In this document: piece by piece, positions 1 to 10,600 of the stretch
Layout of the letters: each line of letters starts with the position of its first letter
How positions within the stretch are numbered: position 1 is the stretch's first letter
Assembly (NCBI RefSeq): GCF_033807715.1
Contig: NC_084592.1
Span: 27,833,919-27,897,918, forward strand
Direction: 5' to 3'
From: Cololabis saira
Taxonomy: Eukaryota > Chordata > Actinopteri > Beloniformes > Belonidae
Length of the DNA stretch: 64,000 nt
Notes under the pieces: model-generated
The model's input: only the letters and a program-made list of their open reading frames with translations
Database searches by the model: none
Told to the model about the DNA's origin: nothing
Program-made: the position numbers and the translations under genes

Positions 1-223
1 CTGTGATGGTGGGTTTCTTGGGGACTGGGATGATGGTGGAGCGTTTGAGGCATGAGGGCACCTCACACAGCTCCAGGGACCGGTTGAAGATCCGTGTGAA
101 GGTGGGAGCCAGCTGTTCGGCGCTGGGTCTCAGGCAGGAGGGGGACACGCCGTCTGGGCCTGGAGCCTTCCTGACCTTCTGCCTCTGGAACAGCCGACAC
201 ACCTCCTCCTCCATCGCAGAGAC
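1..223 (-). mobile_element. LINE reverse-transcriptase fragment (L2-like), runs off the left edge
   Basis: The minus strand is open through this stretch. It translates to the N-terminal reverse-transcriptase region of a fish L2-like non-LTR retrotransposon, with the motif KAPGPDGVSPSCLRP followed by IIPVPKK. The frame continues past the window edge and loses similarity at about 223, so this is a fragment. The family is inferred from motif style only. Confidence 0.75.
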
Positions 224-562
224 ATTGATCCAACGTTAAAAGACTCGGGATGATGTGGACTACAACATACTGAGGTTTCATCAGGCTGTTGTCTATAACT
301 TTTGAGATATTGAAGCCAAATTGTCCCATTCTATCCTATGGGGCTTTTTACTATGGCAACAAAACTTATGCATTTTTATGGGGGAGAATATGAATAAATC
401 ATCGGTAAATGTGGCCCGAACCACAACGTGCATCCAGGCCTTGGTTTGGTTTATTGGCCATTATTAATAACCCCAAACATGGCAAGAACCACCTCCGACA
501 CAACCAAAACAATCTTAAAAACAACCACTACAGCCCCAAACCAAAGCAGCGAGAGGGGACGA
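224..562. other. Unassigned repeat-like stretch
   Basis: No gene is seen. Positions 413-440 (cccgaaccacaacgtgcatcc) resemble the 'cccgaaccgtaacgtgcaccc' block of the RF repeat family found at 17, 38-41 and 44 kb. This may be a worn relative of that family. Confidence 0.3.
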
Positions 563-570
563 ATGGGCAG

Positions 571-1554
571 TAGGGCTGAAACGATTCCTCGAATAATTCG
601 AGTAATTAGATTACAAAAAATGATCAAGGATTTTTTTCTGCCTCGAGGAATTGTTTAATTTATCTATTTATTTATTTATTTATTTATTTTTTTTTCGTTT
701 AATTTCACCAGCTCAAAGCAGGTATTACGCCCGGACCACATTTAATGCGACACAACGCGCTGCCGCCGCGCACGTGAAGTTAGAAGAAAGAGGCGGCGGG
801 TATGTTTGGTTTTAGTAACATCATGCTCAAGCAATGAGTCTGCAATGGCCCAGACGGGAGACACATGTAGCTCAGTGCTTAACTTTTATTTTTAATCCAC
901 TCTATATTCTTCTGGTTGTTCTCCGATATGTTCCCCTAAAGCCTGAATTATGGTTCCGCCTTAAATCGACGCAGAGCCCACGCCGTAGCCTACGGCGTAG
1001 GCTCTGCGTTGTTGTAACGCGGAACCATAAATCAGCCTTCACCCGGTACATACATAGGTTCCTCTAAACATCTGTTCCCGCTACAGTTTTAACTAAAAGA
1101 AAATGTGCGTACAGCAGGTCTCATAATTTTATTTTGAACATTGCCAAAACTCTAACTTAAAACGTAAGTAGAGCTTAAAATTTGCTTGACACAAATGAAA
1201 GTTAAATTTTAACACGTGGGAAAACACCTAACCTTTTAAGTGATGTGTGTTATCAGGTGTAATGGCATTTTTATGTTAGAAATAAGACTATTTCTTGGTA
1301 AGATCCTTAGTTATTTGAGTGAAGGCAGTGAATTTGGTCAACTGGTGTAAGTTCAGGGTTTTTAAATGCACAGCCATGAACCTACTGTATTATATAATTT
1401 AGTCTTAATGATGTCAATTAACATCTAACATCTTATGTATATTTATAATCGCTCTTTAACTAAACAAAAATATGTTTTATCCGATTACTCGATTAATCGA
1501 TGAGATTTTCAGTAGAATACTCGATTACTAAAATATTCGATAGCTACAGCCCTA
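571..1554. mobile_element. Non-autonomous hAT element (984 bp) with 8-bp TSD
   Basis: The ends are inverted: TAGGGCTG at the left and CAGCCCTA at the right. The element is flanked by a perfect 8-bp direct repeat ATGGGCAG (563-570 and 1555-1562), the target-site duplication length expected of hAT. No transposase remnant is seen. The subterminal regions are rich in TCGA/ATTCGA words. A small palindromic MITE (941-1037) lies inside. Confidence 0.85.
941..1037. mobile_element. Short palindromic MITE, copy 1
   Basis: A near-palindrome begins TTATGGTTCCGC and ends GCGGAACCATAA, with an inner CTACGGCGTAGG core. Copies of the same design lie at 6689-6779 and 59356-59505, with a partial one at 28917-28990. 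This copy sits inside the hAT element at 571-1554. Confidence 0.75.
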
Positions 1555-1562
1555 ATGGGCAG

Positions 1563-1732
1563 TACGGCATGCCCATATCAAAATTTCCTTTAATTTTCTA
1601 GTTAGTCTTGTTGTTTCTACTTGATTCTATGAATTTGCTTTGTTGTATTCTGTTCATCTGTACAGCACTTTGGTTGCCTTATGGTATGTTAAGTACTTTA
1701 TAAATAAAGTGTGATTGATTGATTTATTTTGC
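1563..1732 (+). mobile_element. LINE-type 3' tail
   Basis: The stretch 'tgtacagcactttggttg', then 'ctttataaataaagtgtg' and a terminal (TTGA)n repeat match the style of teleost L2-type LINE 3' ends. The upstream body of that LINE is not recognised here. Confidence 0.5.
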
Positions 1733-1864
1733 ATCATTTGTTAGTTTAGAAATGCCTGTCAAAAAGACAATAACAACAGCCAGTAAACTGTTGGGAGGTA
1801 CATTACTGTGTCCATGGAGATTGTGTTATGAGGGAGGCAAACACTTTTGTAGGAGGTGCAAGAC

Positions 1865-2343
1865 TAATGGCAATTTTTCACTAGTACTTACTCGGCTCTA
1901 CTAATCTCAACTCGGCTTGACTCAACTTGCCCTACTTTTTTTTCCACTACAATCAAGTACCCCGGAGCAGAAGTAGGCAGGGTTGAAGTGAAGCTGCTGT
2001 GACATACTTGAGTGTGTGACACAAACAAAGGAAGGAAGGAGATGGTTTATGTACTGCTTGGTCTGTGGTGTGTGTTATATCAAAGTAAAAAATGATAGTG
2101 AGAGATGGCTTCAAGCGGCAAGGCTTTTTCATTTTTTTAGCTTGTCTTGACGCTGATGAAGATGTCCGTTGATAGCCGTGTGCAGCTACGGACTGAGAAA
2201 GCTCCTGGTAGATATTTTTGTTCCTTAAATAGATCCCTTTGAATTCTCTCCTCAGCCAACAGGTGTATGAATGTCTGCACCTCAGAGTTGGACCACTGTC
2301 GAGGCGAGCCAAGCCGAGCCGAGTAGGTACTAAAAAGTGCCAT
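1865..2343. mobile_element. MITE with CGGCTCGGC-type inverted ends
   Basis: The left end reads TGGCAATTTTTCACTAGTAC then TTACTCGGCTC. The right end is its approximate inverse, GAGCCGAGTAGGTAC then AAAAAGTGCCA. AAGAC occurs at both borders (1860-1864 and 2344-2348), a possible 5-bp TSD. The interior carries a decayed Myb/SANT-like segment on the minus strand. Confidence 0.65.
2130..2305 (-). pseudogene. Myb/SANT-like DNA-binding domain fossil inside the MITE
   Basis: One minus-strand frame reads QWSNSEVQTFIHLLAEERIQ. The adjacent frame continues as RNKNIYQELSQSVAAHGYQR and then KKMKK. Together these follow the order of the Myb/SANT-like domain (W, acidic helix, RN-IY-LS, GY-RT, K-KK) found in PIF/Harbinger accessory proteins and fish SANT-domain proteins. 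The frameshift means it is broken. It shows that the MITE descends from a coding element or captured a coding segment. Confidence 0.55.
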
Positions 2344-2348
2344 AAGAC

Positions 2349-5300
2349 CTATGCCATGCTCTTCCTTAAAAAAAACAGGTCCCAACTGTCTTTTATTTCT
2401 CAGCCATGTCTTAAATGATTAAATATGGACAGGAAGTATGATATTCCGCTCGTGTGGCCAAAATGTTCTTTTGAGGTTCAATGCAAGTGCACGTCTTTGC
2501 ATCATTCGAGTTAACTGAGTAGACTTAAACACAAACTCCTTACTGAGATTGAAAAAAAAAAAATCAAGAGTTCACGTAAAGATAAACCAAAATCAGGGAA
2601 CGAACTGTGAACCTTTATCAGTCTTATTCACCCTTTCATACAATGTGAAGATGCCCAAAATCTATATCTAGTCAAACAATATCACACAAAGATCAAAAGC
2701 ATGGGAGCACAGTCAGTGGTAAAACACCTTATGTACTGACATGAGCAGAAAGGCCACAAACCAAGAGAAACCCATTGCCCATAAGCACGATGAAAAAAAG
2801 CCAGATCACAGTTTGCAACTGCACATTGTGACAAAGAACTTAATTTTTGGAGGCATAGCCTGTGGCCGGATGATACAAAAATGTAACCATTTGGGCATAA
2901 TGAATAATGTTGTCTGGAGTTTGAAAAAACAGGCAGGCCACAGAAACACCAACCAAACTGAACGTATTGCGGAGCTACTTTGATGCATGAAGAACTTTTC
3001 CACTTCACAAAATAAAAAGCATCATGAGCATCAATACAAAGCATACTACAACAGACCCCCTCATTTTTAATTTTTATAAAAAATATTTTTATCCAGATTT
3101 TTTACCCATTTTTTTATCACCCAGTGCTCCTACCTAAGTCAGTCCTGGGCATTGCTCCCCTCTGCGAACCCCGGGAGGGGCCTACAGCTCCGGTCTCCTT
3201 CTTAACCTGAGGAGTGAGCAGGCCACTTCTTTTCACCAGACAGGGTGGAGCTTCTCTGGCCGGATGTAACGTGTGGAAGGATCACGTTATTCCAGGCAGA
3301 TCCTCCCCACCCCATCTGGCACCCTGGTTGGCCAGAGGGGGCAGTGTATAGCTCAGGGACAGTCCCCCCTCATGAAACACCATGAGATCATGTGCTGGTA
3401 TTTGATAAGACATCTGCCAAAACATTAAAGCTTGGCAGTAGTTGGGGTTTCTAAATGGAAAATAAAAAAAACAAAGACTTTTTTTCTCAATGCTATCAGT
3501 CATGGAGAAAGAAATCGTTTATGTATTTTTATAAACTGTGTTTGAACTTCTGGTTGCAACTGAATAATTTTCTTTAATGACAAATATGTAAATGTATCAA
3601 TAAAGCAATACTAAAATGTGTGCAAGTACTTCACGTATTGTCTTTGTCTTGTAAATGCTGACTCAGTCATTAGCAGTAATGAGACAGTCATGACTTGTTA
3701 GCTGTTTAAAGATTAGAGGGAAGATAAGAAAAGTGCCCCAACACCTCAGGGGGAGTTTTGTCAGAATGGCAGGCACCTACATGCTACACCCACCCAAATT
3801 GATATTTTATGGCATAATTTTTCGCATATACTCTGTGCTGAGAGTACAGAGGATGATTAAAGGTCTAAGAGTGTGAATGAGGATGAAAAGCAAGTTACAG
3901 CACTCAATCATCTCTAGGGTGAAGAGAATTGTCAAGACCACCGACAAGAATGCAGAGAGAAGAAGACAAAAAGGGAGCGAGGCCATTACATAAAAGACCA
4001 TACAGGATGGGCAAAAAGATGAAATTGCCCTGAATCATCAGAGCGATTCAGATGACAATACTGCGTGGCACCCGTATAAAACACCAACAGTTCTGGTCCT
4101 GGATATGATTATACTCTGGCAGAAATATTCAGTTCACATCACTCACTTAGTACTTTGGTCCTTACACTGTAAAGTTAAGATTACCAATACAAACGTCTTA
4201 ATGAGGAAAGCTTGACTTGTAATTGTGAATTCATTTGAAAATCTTTCATTTGAGTAAACTGTGACAATCAGGTTACTTTGAAATAACAGATCAAAATCAT
4301 GATAGAATTAATCAGCCTTCCCACTTTTTTTTTTTGCACAACACACATTTATGACACTGCTCTAAATAGAGGAACACACAACTTAGGAGACAGGTGGAGT
4401 AGAATGTGTGACTCCACCCCCAAAAAGCCAAATGCTCTGAACAGAAGTGTAAAGACATGGTGACTGACATTTCATTAAACTTCAGGAAATTATGCCAACT
4501 TTTGACAAAGGGCATGTCTCTTTTTTTACCCAATGTGACTTGCTGTGGCACTTCTTGAATGTTCCATCTCCTGAATGACTTGCATACTAACTTTTCCTGG
4601 CAGCACAAATTTTTGGGGTGAGATTGTTAATATTTCTTTTTCAAGGAGGTTGTGTTGTTAATATAAAATAAAGACTGTAATCAAAGTCAAGTATACTGCA
4701 TATAAACTAAGCCCATTTCCTCCAGAAAATATTTGACCTTTGTACATTTCTGGAAACCAAAATTATGTAGATTGATGTGATGGTTTGTGAGGAATGTGAA
4801 GGTTATGTAAGCCTTGTATTTAATGCCAAACCATGTTTCTCTTCCCAACCAGGTATTTACTGTTCTAAACCTAACCAAGTGGCTTTGGTGTTTACCGTAT
4901 ATTTAACCAAGAAAATTGTAAAAAACATAAAAATAAAATAAATCCAGCAGCATAACTTACCACAGAGTGAAACAGGAAAATCCTTGCTAAAAAAAAGGGT
5001 GATAAAGCTTAAGACACTGTTTTACGCAAAGATTAACTGTTTTTTTGTTTGTTTTTTTTTAGAAATGGCAGCATGTGTTTGCAATGGGTTGAGACTACAA
5101 GCAAGATTCTACTTTTTTGGTTGGATTTTAAACCAATAGCTGTATTAGATGCTACCTATATAGGTTCAGCCCAGACACTGATCGTTTCTTGAGGGTTTCA
5201 GAGAAACATAACCCTTACAAATGTCCAAACTGGAGGAACCAATGTTAGTTATAGAGTTTTTAGCTATTCAGTTTTATGCAAGTCAAATTAACACCCTTGT

Positions 5301-6087
5301 ATTGAATAGATTATGCACTGGTCAACAGACATTTCACCCTTAAAAACTGTACAGCCTGAAATGTAACTGGTTGATACAAATATCTAAAAAAAGATTCCCT
5401 GACATACGTGATTCCCTGACAGAAAAAAAAAAAAGATTCCCTGACACTGACGTGCCACTCCTGCCACAGAGTTCAACACCTGCCCTCTCTTCATCCCCCG
5501 ATTTAAGGCTTTTAGGATGTCAGCTGGACAACCACTATCTTAAAAACATCTGCCTCTTGTAGCAGGTCGGTCTTCTGGTTGAGCAACCTTTGCCTTGGAT
5601 GATTTTAGGACCCTTTAGGACCCCATTTTAGGACCCTTCCAACCGGACCACGAATCAACAGGTAGCTGTTCATACCGTTGGCTTTTGCTCACTGCCTATG
5701 CTTCTAGGCAATGATCATGACTGACCTGTCGAGCAATTGCATGTCCTAAAAGAGCTCTGCTACTCCTCGTTTCAGCTCTGGTAGAACTTATTTCAGATGT
5801 TGTTTCGGTAGCAACATCCAAAATGAGGATGTTTGGACATATTTGATCAGAACAACTGTGAAGCAACATTGGCTAGCATCATAGGCTACAATAAGCTATG
5901 CTTTAAAATACCTCTTCATGAAAACCTGTGGGTGACATCACAGAGGGTTGTTCAGTTCTTTTTTTAATAGTGTATGATCTGAACTGCTCAGCGAAGGAGA
6001 AATTTACAGACCCAAGCAAATCCAAGAAAAGGGATATGGCGTTCCATGTTCCTGCAGAGTTTTTGATTTATATGTAGCTTCAGACAC
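2349..6087. other. Repeat-poor stretch, no gene recognised
   Basis: Mostly AT-rich, probably intron 1 of igfbp2. Positions 3113-3370 are a GC-rich block of about 250 bp unlike its surroundings, possibly an old interspersed repeat. It is followed by an AATAAA at 3599-3604. Positions 5765-5890 resemble 60690-60840 (a shared 'ttggtagcaacatc' segment) and so belong to a low-copy repeat. No convincing exon was seen. Confidence 0.4.
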
Positions 6088-6091
6088 TTAA

Positions 6092-7230
6092 AGGGGACCT
6101 ATTGTGAAAAACACATTATTTTTGTTTCAACATATATAAAGTGGTCTCCCCTCACCCTGCCAACACAGAGAAGATGGAAAGCCACCAAATTCTGCAGGGT
6201 CTGTACACCCCGCCCGGCTGAATCTTCCAGTGTCATGTGACTTCTACGAGCCGTTTTTTATGTTATTTATATTTGTTTACAAGTATGATCTTTGCATGGG
6301 CTAAGTATTTAGCTTAGCTCCGGTGTTACTCTGTGTTACGGAGCTCTATTAGTACCGTAATATATTTTTTTCTGTTTATGGTTTCAGATCTTCCAAGCAA
6401 TGCACCTGAAGCTGTTCATCGACACCTTCAGAAGATGCACGGTCCTTCCTTGAGCCAGCAATAGTGCATAAATGTTATTTATATACAAATTATGTTATTT
6501 TATTTTTTTAACAATAAAGTTGCCATTTGTGAAAATTCAGTGTTGTGATTTCTTTACAGTTAACATGATTCATTTGTCTTGTAACATAAGAAATGAAATG
6601 ATGAGGAATCGGAGTAAATAACTGTGGTGTCCCTGTTTAGAATTTAATTAAATCTTCCTGTGTGAATTAGTGTGAAGACGAGGTAACTAAAGGCTAATTT
6701 ATGGTTCTGCGTTACACCAACACAGAGCCTACGGCGTATGGTACGCGTTGATTTAACGCAGAACCGTAAATCAGGCTTTAAGATCCGTTTACACCATGTC
6801 ATAACTGCATGTGAGCATCCGACTATCGAGCTGCGTGACATCGGGCGCTCTCTGTCCACACTGAAACCGTTAAACTCACGGGCAGTTAGGACAGTCCAAT
6901 AGAAAATAAAGCAATGGAATTGATTTTGTCACTGAAGTTCGATCGCATGGGACACATTTTGTGTACGCAGCCGCTGCTCTTCTGCCCGGAGAGGCTTTGT
7001 GCCCTCCCCTGCTACATGTCATTCAGGCAGCCAATCAGCACAGAGCCTCATTATCATAACCTCCCCTCCCCTCAGAATCCAGCATAGAGAAGGGAGTTAG
7101 AAGCGGTAAAAATAGAGACATGGCCCAGAGGCTGAATTTCTGATTTATGTAGAAAAAACAAGCTTTAGATTGTTTTTAAGACATTCAAGGCCTGTTTAAA
7201 ATATACATTAAATGCCATAATAGGTCTCCT
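6092..7230. mobile_element. TTAA-flanked non-autonomous DNA element (piggyBac-type), copy A
   Basis: The ends are inverted (AGGGGACCTATTGTG and CATAATAGGTCTCCT). The element is flanked by TTAA on both sides (6088-6091 and 7231-7234), the piggyBac superfamily target. Compared with the partial copy at 33593-34158 it has about 450 extra bases in the middle. Those include an exon-like segment, an AATAAA and a nested palindromic MITE. No transposase is seen. Confidence 0.75.
6689..6779. mobile_element. Short palindromic MITE, copy 2
   Basis: Inverted arms TTTATGGTTCTGCGTTA and TAACGCAGAACCGTAAA flank a CTACGGCGTA core. It is nested inside the TTAA element at 6092-7230. Confidence 0.75.
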
Positions 7231-7248
7231 TTAAATAATTGATCTTAA

Positions 7249-7577
7249 AGGAGCATGAGGCTCCTTTTAAGAAATGAGACTCTCTAGCGCCACCCTTCGC
7301 CACGACGGCCGTTGGGGGTACTGCAGCCAACAGCGAAGCCGGCACGGGAGAACGGGGAGAATGTGCATGACGTCACATCCGCAGGACAGCGCGGGAAATT
7401 CGGAGTTTGAATTGCAGCACATTTTGCAGCACACAGCCTGTTCAAGGCAAAGGAGAGATACACTAGAGGGCTCATTCGTTTTGGTTTGGAACGCTTCATC
7501 TGACATTATTACTAGAAAACTTAAAACGTATACTAATTTTTTTCATAAATCCTGCCTCAATCCTGCCTCATGCTCCT
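7249..7577. mobile_element. TTAA-flanked MITE (329 bp)
   Basis: Terminal inverted repeats AGGAGCATGAGG and CCTCATGCTCCT are perfect over 12 bp. TTAA is present at both borders (7245-7248 and 7578-7581). This is a separate family from the larger TTAA element just to its left. No coding content is credible. Confidence 0.8.
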
Positions 7578-7737
7578 TTAAACACAAAATTTTTTATTTC
7601 ATAACATTATCCCCTTTAAGGCCAATTTATCAGACTGCAAGGATTAAACATTTATTCAAATCAACAGTGTTGCTGTTTTCAGTATCTTATAAATGTTGAA
7701 TATTTACCAGGTATTCTTCAAGGAACAGAACAGATGA

Positions 7738-8059
7738 TGTTTCATGACATGGGATCCAAGCGCACGAGAGACGCATGAGTTCAGAAAAAAACTGATTATG
7801 CCAAATAAAACCAAAAGCGCTGTAGAGCAGGGTTGAAAAAAAACACAAGAACCTAGCAAAAACGTCACAGGAAGCATGGAGGGATGAAACAGTATGAACC
7901 AGCAGGGAGCAAGGGAAAGACAAGACCAGATATACACAGAAGGGTTAACGAGACACAGGTGCAGACGATCAGGGCAGATGGGTACAAGGGAAGTCTGAAC
8001 TGAAACACAAAGACACGGGTTTCAAAATAAAACAGGAACCTAATAACCAAACCATGACA
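7738..8059 (-). mobile_element. 3' LTR of a small minus-strand LTR element
   Basis: About 320 bp directly repeating 8653-8991 with moderate divergence and small indels. The shared order includes 'ccaaaagcgctg', 'agcagggttga', 'aacgtcac' and 'gacgatcagggcagatgg'. It ends in TGACA at 8059. A G-run preceding it on the minus strand (the c-run at 8062-8070) suits a polypurine tract. The left border is eroded and no TSD was found. Confidence 0.65.
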
Positions 8060-8237
8060 TAACCCCCACAGCTACCAGATGTTCCAAACAAACAAAGAAA
8101 CCAAAACAGGGTGGGCCCAGCAAACACACAGTCAGAGTTCAGGGGGCCTGGGTACTCCGACGACAGATTAGGAGACCGTCCTCGGGGCTGGGCAGACCGG
8201 CGAGACAGCTCACGGGGGCTGCCCTCGGGGCGTCGGC

Positions 8238-8636
8238 TCAGGCCTGAGAAGAGTCCTGTGTATCCAGGACCACCTCGGGAACCGGGACAGGCTGCGGTGC
8301 GTCACGGACCACCTCATGAACAGGGACAGGCTGGGGTGCATTCAGGACCACCTCGGGAACAGGGACAGGCTGGGGTGCATTCAGGACCACCTCGGGAACA
8401 GGGACAGGCTGGGTTGCGTCCAGGACCACCTCGGGAACAGGGACTTGGGGAGGTGCGTCTGGGACGACCCCCGGAACAAGGAAAGGAGTGCACTGAGCCT
8501 GAAGGCTCTTGGGCCCACCGAAAGCCAGGCACGTTCCCCAGCAGGGGAACTCCTCTTCCTTGAACTGTGGCATGTTCTTCTCTGTCTCCCAGCGGAAAAC
8601 CTCCCAGAGGGTAATCTGTTCTCCTGCTGGGTCCAT
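8238..8636 (-). CDS. Repeat-containing ORF of a short LTR element (unknown function)
   Basis: A 132-residue frame starts at an ATG (8634-8636) only 16 bp inside the 5' LTR, where gag would start. The N-terminus begins MDPAGEQITLWEVF and matches no family I recognise. The C-terminal half is about five copies of a 13-residue repeat, consensus QPVPVPEVVLNAP, encoded by a 39-bp minisatellite. No protease, reverse transcriptase, integrase or zinc knuckle is present, so the element is non-autonomous. The ORF may be expressed from the LTR, or may be only a residue of an expanded minisatellite. I do not know a function. Confidence 0.4.
   Translation of the reverse strand: MDPAGEQITLWEVFRWETEKNMPQFKEEEFPCWGTCLAFGGPKSLQAQCTPFLVPGVVPDAPPQVPVPEVVLDATQPVPVPEVVLNAPQPVPVPEVVLNAPQPVPVHEVVRDAPQPVPVPEVVLDTQDSSQA
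8266..8460. repeat. 39-bp minisatellite, five units
   Basis: Units start at 8266, 8305, 8344, 8383 and 8422, each beginning near 'ggaccacctc'. The period is exactly 39 bp, so the array stays in frame with the minus-strand ORF. The outer units are more diverged than the middle ones. Confidence 0.9.
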
Positions 8637-8652
8637 GCTGGCTGGTCCATTC

Positions 8653-8991
8653 TGTCACGTGTTGGTAAATTAGGACCCAAGCACAGGAGAGAAGCAGGAG
8701 GCAGGAGTTCCAAAAAACTGATTTATTATGCCAAACAAAACCAAAAGCGCTGCAGAGCAGGGTTGACAAAAAAAATCACAAGAGCCTACCAAAAACGTCA
8801 CGGGAAACATGGAGAGATGAAACAGTACGGACCAGCAGGGAGGGAAAGACAAGAACAGATATACACAAAAGGGTTAATGAGACAGGTGCAGACGATCAGG
8901 GCAGATGGGTACAAGGGAAGTCAAAACAGAACTGAAACACAAAGACACAGGTTTCAAAATAAAACAGGAACTGAATAACCAAACTGTGACA
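8653..8991 (-). mobile_element. 5' LTR of the small minus-strand LTR element
   Basis: 339 bp with TGTCAC and GTGACA ends. Read on the minus strand it contains AATAAATCAG, a polyadenylation signal typical of an LTR R/U5 junction. This sets the orientation. The element interior (8060-8652) is only about 590 bp. Confidence 0.75.
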
Positions 8992-9526
8992 GGTTGACAA
9001 TATCCCTCTAAATTAAGGATCATGACAACTAACACCATCAGACACTTGTAGTTGTGTAACGAAAGTGCACTGTCTCATACAGTATATCTACATTTAAAAA
9101 AATGAATAAGCAGTAGCCTATGTTGATAACAAAGTACATCCCTACTGCTTCCACAAGACTCATCAGAGTCCATGTGCAGATGATGAAATGGACTTGATTA
9201 ACTGATCCTTGACCAGTATAAATATTGCTTATTGGTTGGTCTGAAGCACTGAGGTATATCCTAACACAAGTCCAAGGAAGAATGACATCAGCAGTGATCT
9301 TAGAGAAGCAGTTCTTTCTGCTGATCAGTCTAGGAAGGGCTATTGTCAAACAATCTGCAGTCTTTTCACGGTAAGGAAAGCTACTCACAACTGGAAATCG
9401 TTTCAGACTGATGTCAATATCCCATCTGTGGATGTCCCATAAGGTTTACAACCAATGTCAGTTAGTCTTATGTTGAGAGGGTACTGTAAAAAAGAGCTAC
9501 ATTTCAACCTCTAAAGTATTTGGCAT
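8992..9526. other. No feature seen
   Basis: AT-rich sequence with only short chance frames. No repeat ends or splice-flanked coding segments were recognised. Confidence 0.3.
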
Positions 9527-9892
9527 TAGAGCCCTGCGGCACTGCGGCACTGTTTTCTTCATCCCGCTCCCGCTGAATTTCTGACCATTACCGTGTGTGT
9601 TACACTCCCGCCCGCTCCTGCAGTTTTTATATCCACTTCCGTCGGCAAACCGCAAAACAATGTTAACATGATAATTGACTTGCCTTGCTTTGTCTTTGTT
9701 TTGTGAAGACCTTGTTTGAGGTTCTTTTCCACGTCATTGATTTACATCTTGTCGCTAGGCTACATCCCGATCCCACAGTGTTTTTTTAGCCACCCGTTCC
9801 CGCCTGCAGCAAAGTTCAAACCGCCAGCTCCCGCGAGATTTGCGTTGGGTCCCGCGGGACCTGGCGGGACCCAATCCCAATGCAGCCCTCTA
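9527..9892. mobile_element. hAT-like MITE (366 bp)
   Basis: Ends TAGAGCCCTGC and GCAGCCCTCTA form imperfect inverted repeats. The flanking octamers TTTGGCAT and GTTAGCAT match at 6 of 8 positions, consistent with an old 8-bp TSD. The interior is rich in cccgc/gcggg words, and 'ggtcccgcgggacc' is a perfect 14-bp palindrome. Confidence 0.6.
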
Positions 9893-9900
9893 GTTAGCAT

Positions 9901-10309
9901 CTCAAATGTTCATATTAATGACGGTAGCATTAGATAAAGTGAGTAAGCTTGTACCATTCTGAAGTACAAAAAAACCTTTGCACTATGGTTTAAGTTTGCA
10001 AAGCTTTACTTGAATAATGCTTTGAATAAACCACTTTTAGAACAAATATATTCGGAGAGATAGGACCAAAGTAGAGATTTTTGACCAAAATGGCCAGGAA
10101 TATAAGGACAAACCAAGTTCCAACAAATGAATACTTGGCAAGCAGCTAATGCATTATCATGGGTGAGAATGACGGGTATAGTGGTTTGGGATGGTTTTTT
10201 AGCCGCAGGGCCATGGCACCTCACAATCATTGAGTTGATCATGAACTCTGTTAGCAATGTATTCTGGAGACACATGTAAGACAATCTGTCAGACAGCTAA
10301 AGCTAAAGA
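9901..10309. other. No feature seen
   Basis: Low-complexity AT-rich sequence without recognisable coding or element ends. Confidence 0.3.
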
Positions 10310-10600
10310 CAGTGATGGGGGTCTGTTGGAGCCTATCCCACCTGAACCCTGACCCACCTGTCTTCAAGTGAAAGGCAGGGGTTCACCCTGGACATGTGCT
10401 CAGTCCATCACCTCACTCCTGTGGTCAATTTAGAATAAACAATTATCCAAACATGGGTAGTTTTGTGGGAGGAAACCAGAGTACCCAGAAAAAACCCACG
10501 CCAACATGGGAGAACATGTAAACTGCACAGAAAGGGCACAGCTGGGAACCTTCAAAGTGCGAGGCAACAGTGCCACCCAACAAGCCACTGTGACTAAACA
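10310..10600 (-). mobile_element. Teleost 'gcaacagtgccaccca' interspersed repeat (SINE-like)
   Basis: Phrases 'gtgggaggaaaccagagtac', 'gggagaacatgtaaactgca' and 'gaggcaacagtgccaccc' match a repeat widespread in fish genomes, read here on the minus strand. A shorter related piece lies at 32650-32725. Class assignment is uncertain. Confidence 0.55.

Noticed and set aside
6692..6777. Rho-independent-type terminator or riboswitch-like hairpin
   Set aside because: The hairpin is one of several copies of a palindromic MITE in a eukaryotic genome.
8316..8978. 220-codon plus-strand frame
   Set aside because: It is antisense to the repeat ORF and runs through the LTR, and its repeats only mirror the 39-bp minisatellite.
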